A stretch of 64,000 bases of DNA from Norana najaformis (taxonomy: Eukaryota > Annelida > Clitellata > Crassiclitellata > Hormogastridae). Position 1 is the first letter of the stretch. Every line of letters starts with the position of its first letter. The stretch spans positions 3,217,545 to 3,281,544 of the forward strand of contig OZ029923.1 of the NCBI GenBank assembly GCA_964023275.1. The letters are read 5' to 3'. This document shows positions 36,465 through 49,153 of the stretch, one piece after another. The translations under genes were made by a program, and so were the position numbers. The notes beneath the pieces were generated by a model that searched no databases, had not been told where the DNA came from, and saw nothing but the letters and a program-made list of their open reading frames with translations.

Positions 36465-36735
36465 TCCCAAAGTGAGATGTGGGGAGGCGCTCATTTCTTT
36501 TCTTTAGATCCTTCAGCGGCAATGGACGAATCCCAAGGTCCTGGACACGGGGCCAGTGCATCACAGGACTTGCCGTTTACTTCCCAGCTTACGCCGGTAC
36601 CAAATTCTGCTGCTTGGTGACAGAGGCACGGTGTGCGCAAACAACTTGCCCAGGGTCGTTAAACACGAGTCGCACCCGCAAACGCACGATCACTGACCAA
36701 ACGCGTTACCGATAGACCAACGTGTCGCACAGTAT
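36465..36735 (-). mobile_element. tRNA-derived SINE
   Basis: Same family as 5060-5335, located between the two receptor genes. Confidence 0.65.
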
Positions 36736-37329
36736 CAGATTGGTCGTTTTTATTTCATAAATTCCGTGGGCAAACTTCATCGAACCCAGTTAGGGAACCA
36801 ACTGGATGGCTTGCCTCCAAATCAAATGGTGCCCTGACGGGATTGTGTATTGTGCCCCTAGATACGTTCTTGGGCAGAGGGAAAATTCCACCCAAACGAT
36901 GACTCGGTCTTAATCCTCTACCCCGAATAGACAACCGGATGTTGTTGCAGTAGGAGCTCGTCTAACGGAGGGTAATCGTAATTGTAAACTCGAGATTTCA
37001 ACAGCACCCAGTGGAAACTAACTCACCGGAACCAGCTTCTTCACTGGCGGAGATATTAAGCTACGGGACAGTACTGTTTACCCGCACTCCTTAGGTCAAA
37101 GTTCAACGTAATTACCATACATTCCTCATACGTTTGTTTTAGCTATGACGTTTTTTCTTTAACCAAGCAAAACACTGGTTCAGTTAATGTCTGGTGAACA
37201 GCAGAGACTGTTAATGTGGCTAGAATATTCGTGGGCGTATACTGCGTCGCCGTGAAGCACAGCAGCTGTGGTCTTAAGTCATACACCTGATGTGTGACAA
37301 CTGTGTAAAAGCTGCACTGGCTGTATAGC

Positions 37330-37570
37330 ATTGAGGCACAGTGTGTTATCATTGTCATCATTATTATAGTCATAATCATGATCAGGACAATTATCATCAT
37401 CATCGTTGTTGTCGTCGTCGTCATTATCGTCATCGTCGTCGTCGTCGTTCTCGTCGTCTTCAGTCTCATCATCATCGTCGTCGCCATCATAATCATCATC
37501 ATCAGCAGCAGCATCATCATTATCATCATAGTCATCAGCACTAACACCACTGCCGTGGCCGCATCCACCA
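37330..37570. repeat. (CAT/CGT)n trinucleotide tract
   Basis: Interrupted tcatcatcg repeats about 800 bp upstream of gene 2; antisense open frames here are low complexity. Confidence 0.88.
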
Positions 37571-38084
37571 CCACCACCTCTACCACCACTGATTGGTTGA
37601 ATTAGCATCTCGCATGATTTGAGAATTTAAAAAAGGCACTATATGAATTGCCGGATTAAAGTGTCACATGGTATAGTTATGTAGTGTTTAGCGACATCTT
37701 GTGGCTGCGAGGGCCATTGCCATGGTTCCATTTTCCCGGTAATCTCCAAGTATCAGCTTTCGCCTTCCGTCTCCCGGTTACCCTTACCCCTCGGAAGACG
37801 GAAATCTCCCTTTTTTGCTGTTTCCCATATTTTAGTTTTAGAAGTTATCAATTGAAAAATTTTCTTTTGCTTGTTCGTTAAGTTTTTGAAATAGCAATAG
37901 TTTTTTGCAGATGAAATTTGAGAACTATTGGATAATTTGCTAGTCAGTGTTTACTGCAGATTAAATTTCAAAATCTGTTAACAGTTAGGAGTCTGTTAAT
38001 CAGTTTGCTGTATAGTTTCTTCACCTCGTGATAGGGGCGAGTTTTGTGTCATGAATAATGTCTGGGTGTGACCCGTAATTTGTA

Positions 38085-38092
38085 TGACGTCA
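38085..38092 (+). promoter_or_regulatory. CRE palindrome upstream of gene 2
   Basis: TGACGTCA, the consensus for CREB/ATF dimers, 281 bp upstream of the gene 2 ATG. No TATA box at a convincing distance is visible and the transcription start is unknown, so promoter function is inferred from position only. Confidence 0.3.
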
Positions 38093-38372
38093 AAATGAGA
38101 CCATTGTGAGGAGTTTCGAGAAAACTGCTGAACACTCCCTAAACTCTAGACGGATTTTAAAGGTTTAAATAGCCAGGGATAGTGAAAGTGAACTTTCTTC
38201 CTTAACTGGATTCTGGAGAGCTTGGGAATATTCGTTGCTGTCGACCTTTTTCGACCTCATTTTATTTCTGCAATTTCGACTGACGCTTGCACTTATTTTG
38301 TATTCATGAGTTGTTGTTTAATTACAATGTTGATGTATTTGCTTTAAAAAGGTATTTAAAAGCGACGAGAAT

Positions 38373-38466
38373 ATGAGACCTTGCTGGACTATGGCTGGTC
38401 TGGTCTGCAGATTCATCCTTCTGTCAGCTTTCGTCAGCCTGACACAGTGTTCTCCGATCACAGCAA
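38373..38466 (+). CDS. Gene 2 exon 1: signal peptide
   Basis: ATG at 38373 opens MRPCWTMAGLVCRFILLSAF and continues VSLTQCSPITA: a short n-region with Arg, a hydrophobic core, and a likely cleavage site after LTQC or a few residues away. The donor GTAAGT leaves one A, which joins CA at 41004 to give Thr. A second in-frame Met six codons later is possible, but the first gives a better n-region. Confidence 0.87.
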
Positions 38467-41400
38467 GTAAGTAGGGTTTGTTGACGACTACGGCGACGAC
38501 GATGAAGATGATAATGATGATGGTGATGATGATCATGAGTTTGATGATGCGTTTTATGATGGTGATTATCATGGTGATGACGACGACGATGATGCTGATG
38601 CTGATTATGATGACGATATAGGATGGCGTCCTTTAGGATGGTGATATTATCGTTATGATGGATTGATGATGAAGGAAATGATGGTGGTGTTGGTGGTGGC
38701 AGTGGTCAATATCATGGTGGAGATTAAGATGATGATGACGAAGATAATGATGACAATGTTGATGAAGGTGATGACCACGAGGATGATGATGATGATGATG
38801 AGGAGGAGGAGGAGGAGGAGGAGGATCATGATGAAGATCATGATGAAGAAGATCATGATGATGTTGGTGAAGAAGAAGAAGAAGATGATGATGATGGTAA
38901 CGATGATGACGATGATGATGATGATGATGATATTTATCTCATCATTAAGTTGAAGATGACATAATGCTGGCGATGATCATAAAGGATGCTATTGCAAAAT
39001 AATCAACAATATCATCATCATCATTATCCTCGTCATCTTCATAATCATCATCATCGTCAGAGTCACATTAGCATCATCATCGTCGTCGCCATCGTCATCA
39101 TCATCATCATCATCATCATCACGTCAAAAACACTTCATAACCGTAGCTTAGAGTCTGCTCTTCTTCTTTGAAACTTCAAACACAACATCTCTTCTTTGTT
39201 TGTACATTGCAACCGGCTCCTCTTCTGCCCTAGCACTTCTCCGCCCTTTCGTCACCTCATCCTTAAAATTTGGTAATTGCTGCATAGCCATAGCTTCCCC
39301 ACCACTCTGGAATAAACTCCCCCCAGAAATGCGACAGTTTTCTGACCCATCATACAAACTCATCGATGCTTCACCGCTTGCAATTTCTGCTTCGACCTTT
39401 CACTCAAAACTGAAAACGTTCTTTTTTCTCAGATCCTATCTTGACACCTCCTTCTTCCTCTTATCTCTCTCTGCTCTCCAACCCCAAACACCACCACCCC
39501 GTAGCTGCCACGCTGTCTCTTCGTCTGACTTTCGGATCTTGACATGGAACCGGACCCTTTTGCCTATCGATTTTGTTTTTACTGAGCTCCTGTGAATAAG
39601 CCGGTCCCCGCGGCGCGGCTTTTGTTGGGCGCTATAGAAATCTCGGAATTATGATTACGATTACGATTGCAACATTTCTTCGGATGTTGTTTACTTAAGC
39701 CCACGCGACCTTTATTGAGGACAAATGGAAAGCTGATCCTGGGGCCATTTAAGGTCATTGATATAAGTTATGTGACATGGAGCTGAAAGATCGAACAGCC
39801 CCCACTTTTGGCATCACGTGCTCTTCATCAAAATCTAAGGTCTTCATATAAATTGAAGACTCAAGTTTTTGCCGCAACAGGAAACAATTAGAAAGCCCAA
39901 TTCCTCTTAATGCCGGTCATGTGATGTTCCTCTATTTGAATTTTTAACACACTCCTAATTCTAGTGATCCTAAGGCAGGTGTGCAACAGATGTTCTCAGA
40001 TAATTTATTCTTTAATGTCTGGTTATAACACGGATTAGGGTGGCTTATCCAAAACTATGTCCCTGAGGAGGTATTTTATTCGGCGCTGTAAAAATTTGCG
40101 ACTGCAAAGGGGATGGAGACAATTGGTTAAGACCTTGTTTCTTTATGTACTTTTTCCTATGCCAAATATTTTCATGAACGTTTTGTAGTTTTTGTGATTT
40201 TGATGGCCTCTTTTGGTTCCTCAGTTTTGGATGACCTGTTTAGTATCTGATTTTTTAATAAAATTTTTTTGATTTTTCTGATTTTTATGTCCATTTTTCC
40301 ATTTTAGTTTCCCAGTGTTTTTAATGAACGTTTTATTTTTTAATTTTTATGAGTTTTTTGTTTTTTATTTTTAGTTCCTCAGGTTTTCGGTGACCTTCTA
40401 AGTTTTACTAATCTTTAAGGGCTTTTAAATTTCTCACTTATTAGAAGACTTTTTTTATCTTTTCTGATTTTGAAGGCCTTTTTTGTTCTTCAGTTTCTTG
40501 ATGACTTTTCTTCATTTTCCAAGTTTAGTAGGCAACCGTCACCCCAACCCTGAGGCAATTACTTGCCCACAAACTGAGATGGGGGCATGGACAGATCTGC
40601 TATTGATGGCGGCCAGAATACCCATCTCATCACACATGAATCTTTCAGTCTGGAAAAGGTTGCCTAGCAACCTGCAATAAAGTTACCCAGCAACCTGCAA
40701 AGAGATTGGCTAGCAACCTTATTTGCCTATGTTTCATCTGCAGTTGAAAACGATTCTGTTCAGTGATGGGATTGTGATGTCTTGCTGGTAGAGCCTCTTG
40801 AAATGATGCTATATATTATACTATAAAATTTAATTGTATTGATATTCATTAGCAAGAGACATGAATATATATTATGTTAATTATGTATGAATATTGATAT
40901 TCATTGAAACAGACTTGATTGTACTATGTTAACTGAGCATAAAATAATTTTAATTAACAATAGACAGTATTATACATAAACATTTACTGTCATATTTATG
41001 CAGCAATCACGCCTTCCACTCCTTCTGCCTTCAGTGGTCGTAACATTAACATGAACTGTACCCTGGAAAGCACAGTTGCGAGTGACATATCGGCCAGCAA
41101 TTTATCTTTCTCTTGGACAAATCCGGAGTTGAATGAGAAATCTGTAACTCGCGTCATCAATAGTCGTACCATCGCCCTTACAATCACGAAGGTGTATGCC
41201 AATATGTCATCCAGCAGAATTTCCTGTCGTCTGGGCAATTATACCCTGGATGAGGTCGCCATTGTTGTAGGTTAGGCCTGTTTTTGGATGAATAGTTTAC
41301 TTAGAAAAGCTGCGACTGGTATGTGAAGTTAACAGCCTTAAAATTTGTAGTTTGTGACATAGCTGCTCCACCCCTATAGAAGCTCAACAACACTTCATCT

Positions 41401-44400
41401 GTTGCAGTTTCTTTGCTGGTCTTTTTCACTCGAAACTGAAAACATTACTTTTTCAAAATCTCATCCTGATTCTTCCTCTTCCCCTTATCTCTCTTCCTGC
41501 TCCAGTTCCAAACACCATTCGCCGTAACCGTCCAACTGTCTGCCTGCCTGACTCCTGGATCTTGACCTGGAGCCGAACACTTTCTGCCTATCGATTTTGT
41601 TTAGACTGAGCGCCTGTGAAATCTCGAGATTACGATTTCCGTGACTGTTGGTTGGGCCATGGATGAGGTGCTTCTCATTTAGACAAGGGTGCAAGTAGTA
41701 GGTTTTTAGGTATAAGATTTATTAAGAAACCTCTTTTATTATGTTCTTTTATCACCTTGAGGCAAACTAAAATGAGCACTTCAGCCGTACACTGTTGAAA
41801 GAGGGATCAGACGGTGACGGCGGCAGAGAAAATTACTTCACTGATGCTCAGTACCCATCTACAATCTCTGTCCCTCAAGGTTAGCTTCAAAGTAGTAAGG
41901 AAAGGGCAGGTTTAGCTTCGCACACTCACCAGGCACGGGCGATCATAAGCCAAGAAATGACCTACCTTCTCCTTTCTCTTATTTTATACATACATGTGCA
42001 AATAAAGAGATACAAATAAAGAGATAAACTTTATAGCATCAAAGCACTTTCCCCAAATAGTCTACTCTAAGAAGTACTGATATTCTCCTAAGTAGTCTAC
42101 TCTTTAAGGTCCTGGTGTTCACCTAAATAGTCTAATCTTAAGGGTACTGATATCCTCCTTCCTTGTCATCATCTTCGTCCTACTGCTTCTATTCCTACTT
42201 CTCTTAATCCTCTTCTTATACACTTCAATTTGCAGCGCCATTTCCTTTGCCTTCACTTTACACCTACGTTGTTGCTATAAATCTACATTCTATGTTTGTT
42301 TTACAATTCTCAGATGAACCTCGATTCCCCAACCCTCCCGAGTGTGTTGTCTACAACTGGGACAGCATGACTTGCTCCTGGGAAGTCGACGAAAATGAAA
42401 CTTCAACCATTTCGCTGGCTTGGAGTCGATCGTAAGTTTCAGATATCAACATATTACACCCGTATTTCATTTACTGTATTTGCTGCCCATTGGGCAGACA
42501 ATTCAGTTAAAATTGGTATTGTAGAATTGGATTGGACACATACTGGATTGATGAAATGGATTGGTCACATACTATGTGGAAATTCTCAGTGATCGAAGGA
42601 AGAATTGAGTGAAATAAGGTTCCAGGAAGAGTAAGGAATATGCTGTTGGACTGGATGACTGATAAAGAAAGAAGACGAGGCTACAAAGAAGTTAAGGAAA
42701 GGGCACAGAACAGATAAGAATGGCGTCATTGGATTCTTGGACTGGCCTAAGGGCAGAACACTGAAGAAGAATTGTAGTTCACAAGGTAATACATTTAATC
42801 CAAAGGACCCAGTTTCTGCTCAATGCTTGCCCCATATACCAACAAATGTTGCACTCGATCAACGGACACTGACTATTCCTGTGCCTCGCACCAGAACAGT
42901 GTTGGTCTCTAGGGCATTCTCAGTGGCTTGTCCGAAGCTTTGGTATTCACTGCCCAGTCCTGTTCGTTCGGTCAGTTCTTTTACGTTCCTAAACTGAAGA
43001 CTCTGAGATCTTTTTCAACTTACTTACCCACCCTGACTGTGAACTCTGATGTACATGATTAGATGTGCAAAAGCGTGGTACCACCACCGCCAAGCCTTCA
43101 TTGCCTTGGAGATTGGCATATGCAAGATTCAGTGAGGGCTGTCCAGGAAAGAGGATTCTGAAATCTATGATTTACTCAGCTGTGTACGGTGTTCCTACCA
43201 GGCACCGACAGTTCCAAAAATTACAAGGAGGGTAGGTCAAGGGCGTATTTGTTGGTGACCTGTCCTTTTTCTGTAGGTCATCGGTCATTTTGATTAATTA
43301 CTGGTACCTTTATTGAATTCCAGATTTCTTATGACCTCTTGTTTAGTCTCCTGATTTTTAACGATTTTTTGACTGTTTTTAGTTTAAGATATCAATTGCC
43401 TTTAAGAGTTCCGAGATTTATTAAAAAGAACCTCTTTAAGTTTACATGTTTAGTAGGCAACCCAACCCTGCCTTGTTCGGGGCCTTGTTGCTAGCAGATA
43501 GTTTAGTATGGGTAAGAATTTTCTTGTTGGGGTTCACGTAGTATCTTAATTAAAGTTCACAAATATGCAGTTATATTTAGTTTACTTTGCTGTCCTTAGT
43601 TGATATCTTCAACATACATTAACAAATTATCTATTAAATTGCAATATTTTGTACTTTAAATATTGTAAACTAAATACTGATCTAGAATATGACATTCAGG
43701 TTGTCAATATGCTGGCCAGTAGTTGTTAGAGACAAGATTTCGTGAAAGGGGAGAAGTGTAGAGTCAAGATATTTGAATTAAACAAATTAAACATTTTGAG
43801 TAAATTGACATTTTTTGTAAAGCAGTTACGTCAATTGTTAAATTTACATTCTTGCTTAACTTAAGATTTCTGGTTACATTTCTGTTTGTCTATATTTCAG
43901 TTAATTTTCAAATAATACAATTTTTATCCTATAGCAGTAATATTGAGCAAGATCATAAAGACATTATAATGACAGTAAGATCATGAAGCAGTAATATTAA
44001 CCAATGATAAAAATACCATAAAGGTAACATAATGATAATAAGATCATAAAGCAAAAAATTAAGCTATGATAATAAGGTCATAAAGATCACATAATGATAA
44101 TAAGATCATAAAGCAATATTATTAAGCAATGATAATAAGACCATAAAGCTATAATATTAAAGAATGATAGTAAGAAGATCGATAATAATAACAGAGTACT
44201 CGCTGCCCTGTGCTAAATCGGAGAGAAGTTAAGCCTTTCTTACACTGGAAAATACCACAGATGCTACTACGGCAACTATCCGCCCCTTGCCACCTCTTGC
44301 ATTTTCTGTACAGGTCTTTCACTCCAAAGCTAAAACATTACTTTTCCAAAGATTGGCTCCTGTTATCTTTCCCAGAATCACGATTTTGCTTAGCAAATGA

Positions 44401-46045
44401 CCATCAACTGATGCCTTGAGCATTATTTCAGTGGCGCTATAGAAGTTATTAGATTAGATTAGATCAGATTATCTCCATATCTTTCATGCCGATCCAATTC
44501 CAAACACCATCCACCGTAGCCGTCCGTCTCTCTACCTGCCTAACCATTGGCTTTGGGCTTGAAACCAAACCTGACCTTACCTGCCTTACCGATTTTGATT
44601 TGACTGTGCGCTTCCGTGAATAAGCTGGTTCCCGCAACTTAGCTTTTCTGTTAAGTTAAGTATCCTGTATCTCACAATTGAGACGTAGTGGAGACGATCA
44701 TTTCATTTCTTAGGCCCTTGAGCCGACAATGGACGAATCCCAAGGTCCTGGTCACGGGGCCAGTGCACCGCAGAACTTGCCCTTTACTTCCAAGCTTAGG
44801 CCTACGCCAGTACCAAATTAAACTGCCTGGTGACAGAGGCATGGTGTGCGCAAACAAAAGATTTGCCCACGGTCGTTACACGGTGTCGAAGCCGCAACCG
44901 CATGATCATTGTCCAAAAGTGTACCGATAGACCACTGTTAATCCAGAAATTGCAATTACGATTGTATGATTATACGGATAAGACTTAGCATGTGTCATGA
45001 TTTCTTATCGTTACAAAGCGCTTCCTTACAAAGATCGCTTAGATATTTGTACGTGTACTTGCTTCTTCGTCTTCTATAGAACGTGTAGATCAGACAAATA
45101 CATGTGTCCTCGCCCGTTCCGTGAACGTGGACGCGGCAGTTGCACATGGAGTGCACTTGATCAAAACACAAATTATTTCATGTATTTGGACCACTGCTTG
45201 GCCTATGCGATCACAAATGCTTTCAGTGCGATGGCACTTGGCAGGAATACATTTGTCAGGATTGAAAACTTGGGTAGGAATTTGTTACAGGTGGCTTCGT
45301 GTCGAGATTGCTTTGCTCACGTATGAAAAGCATGTTCCACCACTAACAACTATAGTAACTAATACAGCTGGTTGTTTTTGTTAGCATCAAGAGACACTAC
45401 TAATGCATCGCAATTGTAACTTAACGTGAATGCTATTAAAATATTTTTTATTCAATTATGGTGTCAATACCTAGTCCAAGAGTAGTAGAGTGAGGATATT
45501 CAAGTTGTGTGTGATTTGGTGTTATGTTGAGCCTAACAATGGTCAACACTGTAGCATGCGTAGATTTCGCTAACAATAACGCAGTTCTTTATACTGTACA
45601 CGGTATTGCAGCCTTCAAGTTGTACCGTGTCTCGACATAGATTACTTCCTACTATCTCTCAAGTACCACAGAGTGTTTTCTTTTCCTGGGTTGTAATTTG
45701 GTTGAACACTTGTCTGAGATTACTTACAGTGGTTGAATCACCTGTTTACCTACCAGCTTGCTTTGATCAGTATTCATTTACTGACTCCAGACGAATTGAA
45801 GACTGAGTTTGCACCATAGTCTGGTATCAAATGAATTATCACACCTTCAAGTGCTAACCTGGCTCAGTGCTGCTTAACGTTTGTGCACCAGAGAGATTTG
45901 TTTTGTCAGGTGTTGGAGAATAGTGTGATTGTGGATTTTAGTAAAGTTTTGACTGAATTCTGTTTAAATTTCTATATTTCTTACAAAAATTTTGAATAGA
46001 TATTTTATCGCTGTGCATTAAAATATCCTGCACAAACACTGTGAA

Positions 46046-46108
<63 letters not shown>

Positions 46109-48130
46109 GCATTTACTGCGCACACACGGTCAGTGAATCTGATTCTGAGGCGCGAAGCAGTTGTGAGTGAAGGACTTGCTCAAGGTCCCTACACAGTAAC
46201 CGTCTAAGAGGAGGAGGCTCGAACCCGACCTCTCCACGTTACAGACCGAGCGCTCTATCCAATCGGCTACCATGACCTACATACAATCCGAGCGCTCTAT
46301 CCAATCGGCTACCATCATATCCAATCAGTTGTTGTAGACAATATCGTAGTTACTGACTACAGTAAACAGAAGCAGGAAAATTGATTGAATACTGATTGAA
46401 ATTCAAGCGAAATGTGTAACTGATATCGATGTAGCAGGACGGTCGAATAGTTTACAATTCCAGGCATCTGTTCACGGCTGTCATGCCCCACTGCCAGTAT
46501 CCCAATATCCATCCGTCTAGGATATGAGTTGAAATATGGGTGAACGAGTGGATGTGAGTTCGTGTAGCCGGGCTTAAGAATTATATTATGAGGGCACCAT
46601 TAGTGTGAAGTTCCGAGTTTTGTACTCTGAATGCGCATGTGATTAAATGCAGTAGAGTTGGAATTTTGCGCAGTTTCAACGAGAGACGGCTGGGAAAGTT
46701 TTATGTGTACAATGGCGTATTGACAAATTAGATGTTACTTGTGTTTCGCATGTAACTTTTGTTTTAAAAAGTAAGGTGTCCTATATTCCACAAATGAGAC
46801 TTAGGGGTTTCCTTTTCTTTTCCTCTGAGCCGGTGTCATGAAATAAAGTTCCCCCAAACAGAGTCTCTCCCCGGATTGGAATAATGTCTCCCTCGGAGAC
46901 TCTTTCGGAACAAATTCTCCCCCATTGAAATGAAATCTCCCCATCTACAATACAATCTCGCCCCCATTTAAAACCGCCCCCATTTTAGGTTCATTTAAAA
47001 TCAGATTTCATATATACAATATTTAAATAAATGCCTTCTGTGATGTTGTGTTCATTCTTCTTGATGTGAAAAATGCTTTATAGCATTTGCCCAGTTAACA
47101 TATAACGCCACTAGGATATTGAGCGTTGGCGGTTTTAGAAGGCGGCGGAGGGGTTAAGTACGTCTTTGCATAATAAAGAAAAGGCCTTTGTTTACTATAC
47201 AGATTGGACCGTTAAGGAAATGACTGTAACTTCTTTCAGAGCCAACGCATATTATTTACATAACGTGAATTCAGATATAGCCCTGACTTCGGAATAAATC
47301 TTTTATAGTTAATCCCCTTCACATTCATTGGTACTGGATTTCTTATACCAGTTAGCTCTGGCTTCACTGTAGTTCTTTAAACAAGTACAAAAGATGATAA
47401 AACAAGCAGCCAATGTTGTTAATTTTAAAAGATGGTTTGAAGAAAGGACACCGATTAAGTCTCGCGATTTAGATAAAAGAGATGAGAGACCACCTTCCAT
47501 TTTGCTAATTGGCCATGAACAGGAGAGAAAAGAAAAATGACCGCAAACATTGAAACTGATAACTCGCCAGCTGCTACAACAGCATCGAAGGCTAAAGAAA
47601 TTCAACTTGCATAAGCTTGACCGATGCAATCTACCTTCTGACGAGTGGTAAACGACAACCTGATGGTAAGTATAATCCCTTGGTTGTTCAAAAATTTCCG
47701 GAGAAAAAGAGAGAGAGGGATTCTGGAACGGCTAATACTCGTCTGGATTCGGCACCACAAATGTACCGTGGAAGGCGACTGCATTGAAACGCTGTAATGT
47801 TATAGATAAACGTTGAAAAAGGTAACCTGTTTCTCTACCATCTCCGGATATGAGGGACAATATACGTTCCAAGTCTGTAAGAAAGGTCATACCCAAACCA
47901 TTGATAGGGCCTAAAGTCTCAAAGGCCAGAGGGACAAAGTGGTAAGCATTAGTGAGATGATCATATTTCAAAGGTTTTCTATCGACCGCCAGTTCAGCTG
48001 CGCCTCCTGCTGTAACAGAGGTTGCCTGTAAGTAAGAATGTGCAAGCGTGTCAATCACGGTGACATCCCATAGGAGGCTGCGCCCCGAACGCCAAGGAAT
48101 CAGAGTAAGGCCATCCGGTTATTGTTGTTG

Positions 48131-48195
<65 letters not shown>

Positions 48196-48758
48196 CCTTC
48201 CGTACTCCATGCGCCGCTGGTCTAAAGTGCGACCGCCACAACAGAGTGGGTTTGGGCTTAAGTGGCGTATTTTAGCCTTTTGACTGAGACTGCCCGGTTT
48301 GCAGCTTCACTTGGTCCGGTTGAAGTAAAACCTAGATGTGACGTTGCAAATGTGTCCGAAACTGTCACATCCCATGTAAGACACCTTCCGCGAGACCACG
48401 GGATAAGAGTCACGCCATCCGGTCGTTTGCCATCTTCCCTGGTGAGTCCCAACGGTTCTTTCTGAGCAGGGATGTTGGCTCTGGTAAGCGCTCTCCATAT
48501 AATGTCGTTAAGCATGAAATGGCATTGTTGTCTGCCAGCACTCTTTCTGCAGACCAGACCGTGGAGTCCTCTGGCGTCGACTCTTTCGCCACAGTGACAC
48601 AGATGTGGCTCGCACAGTGTGGTTACCAGTCTCATTCCAACCGCGGTCCGTATCACCTCATCCGAAAGACGGAGTCCCAATGCGGTTACTGGAGGAGCCA
48701 GCATCCAATCTCCAGAGTGTGGTGCTTGAGAGGCCAAGAGACGAGCGCGGTCTAGTGG

Positions 48759-48841
<83 letters not shown>

Positions 48842-48922
48842 CGGTGATCGGTTGATCGGTGTCACTGTTGATCCTTTTCAATGATGCTTCTCTGCAATTA
48901 TTAATATCAATATTATTATTAA

Positions 48923-48986
<64 letters not shown>

Positions 48987-49055
48987 GCCTAAAGATATGC
49001 ATTTTTCATCTGACAACAACAACAACAATTACTACTACTACTACTATGTAACCAC

Positions 49056-49153
<98 letters not shown>

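Noticed and set aside
38342-38350. TATA box (tttaaaa) for gene 2
   Set aside because: It lies only about 25 bp before the ATG, which would leave almost no 5' UTR.
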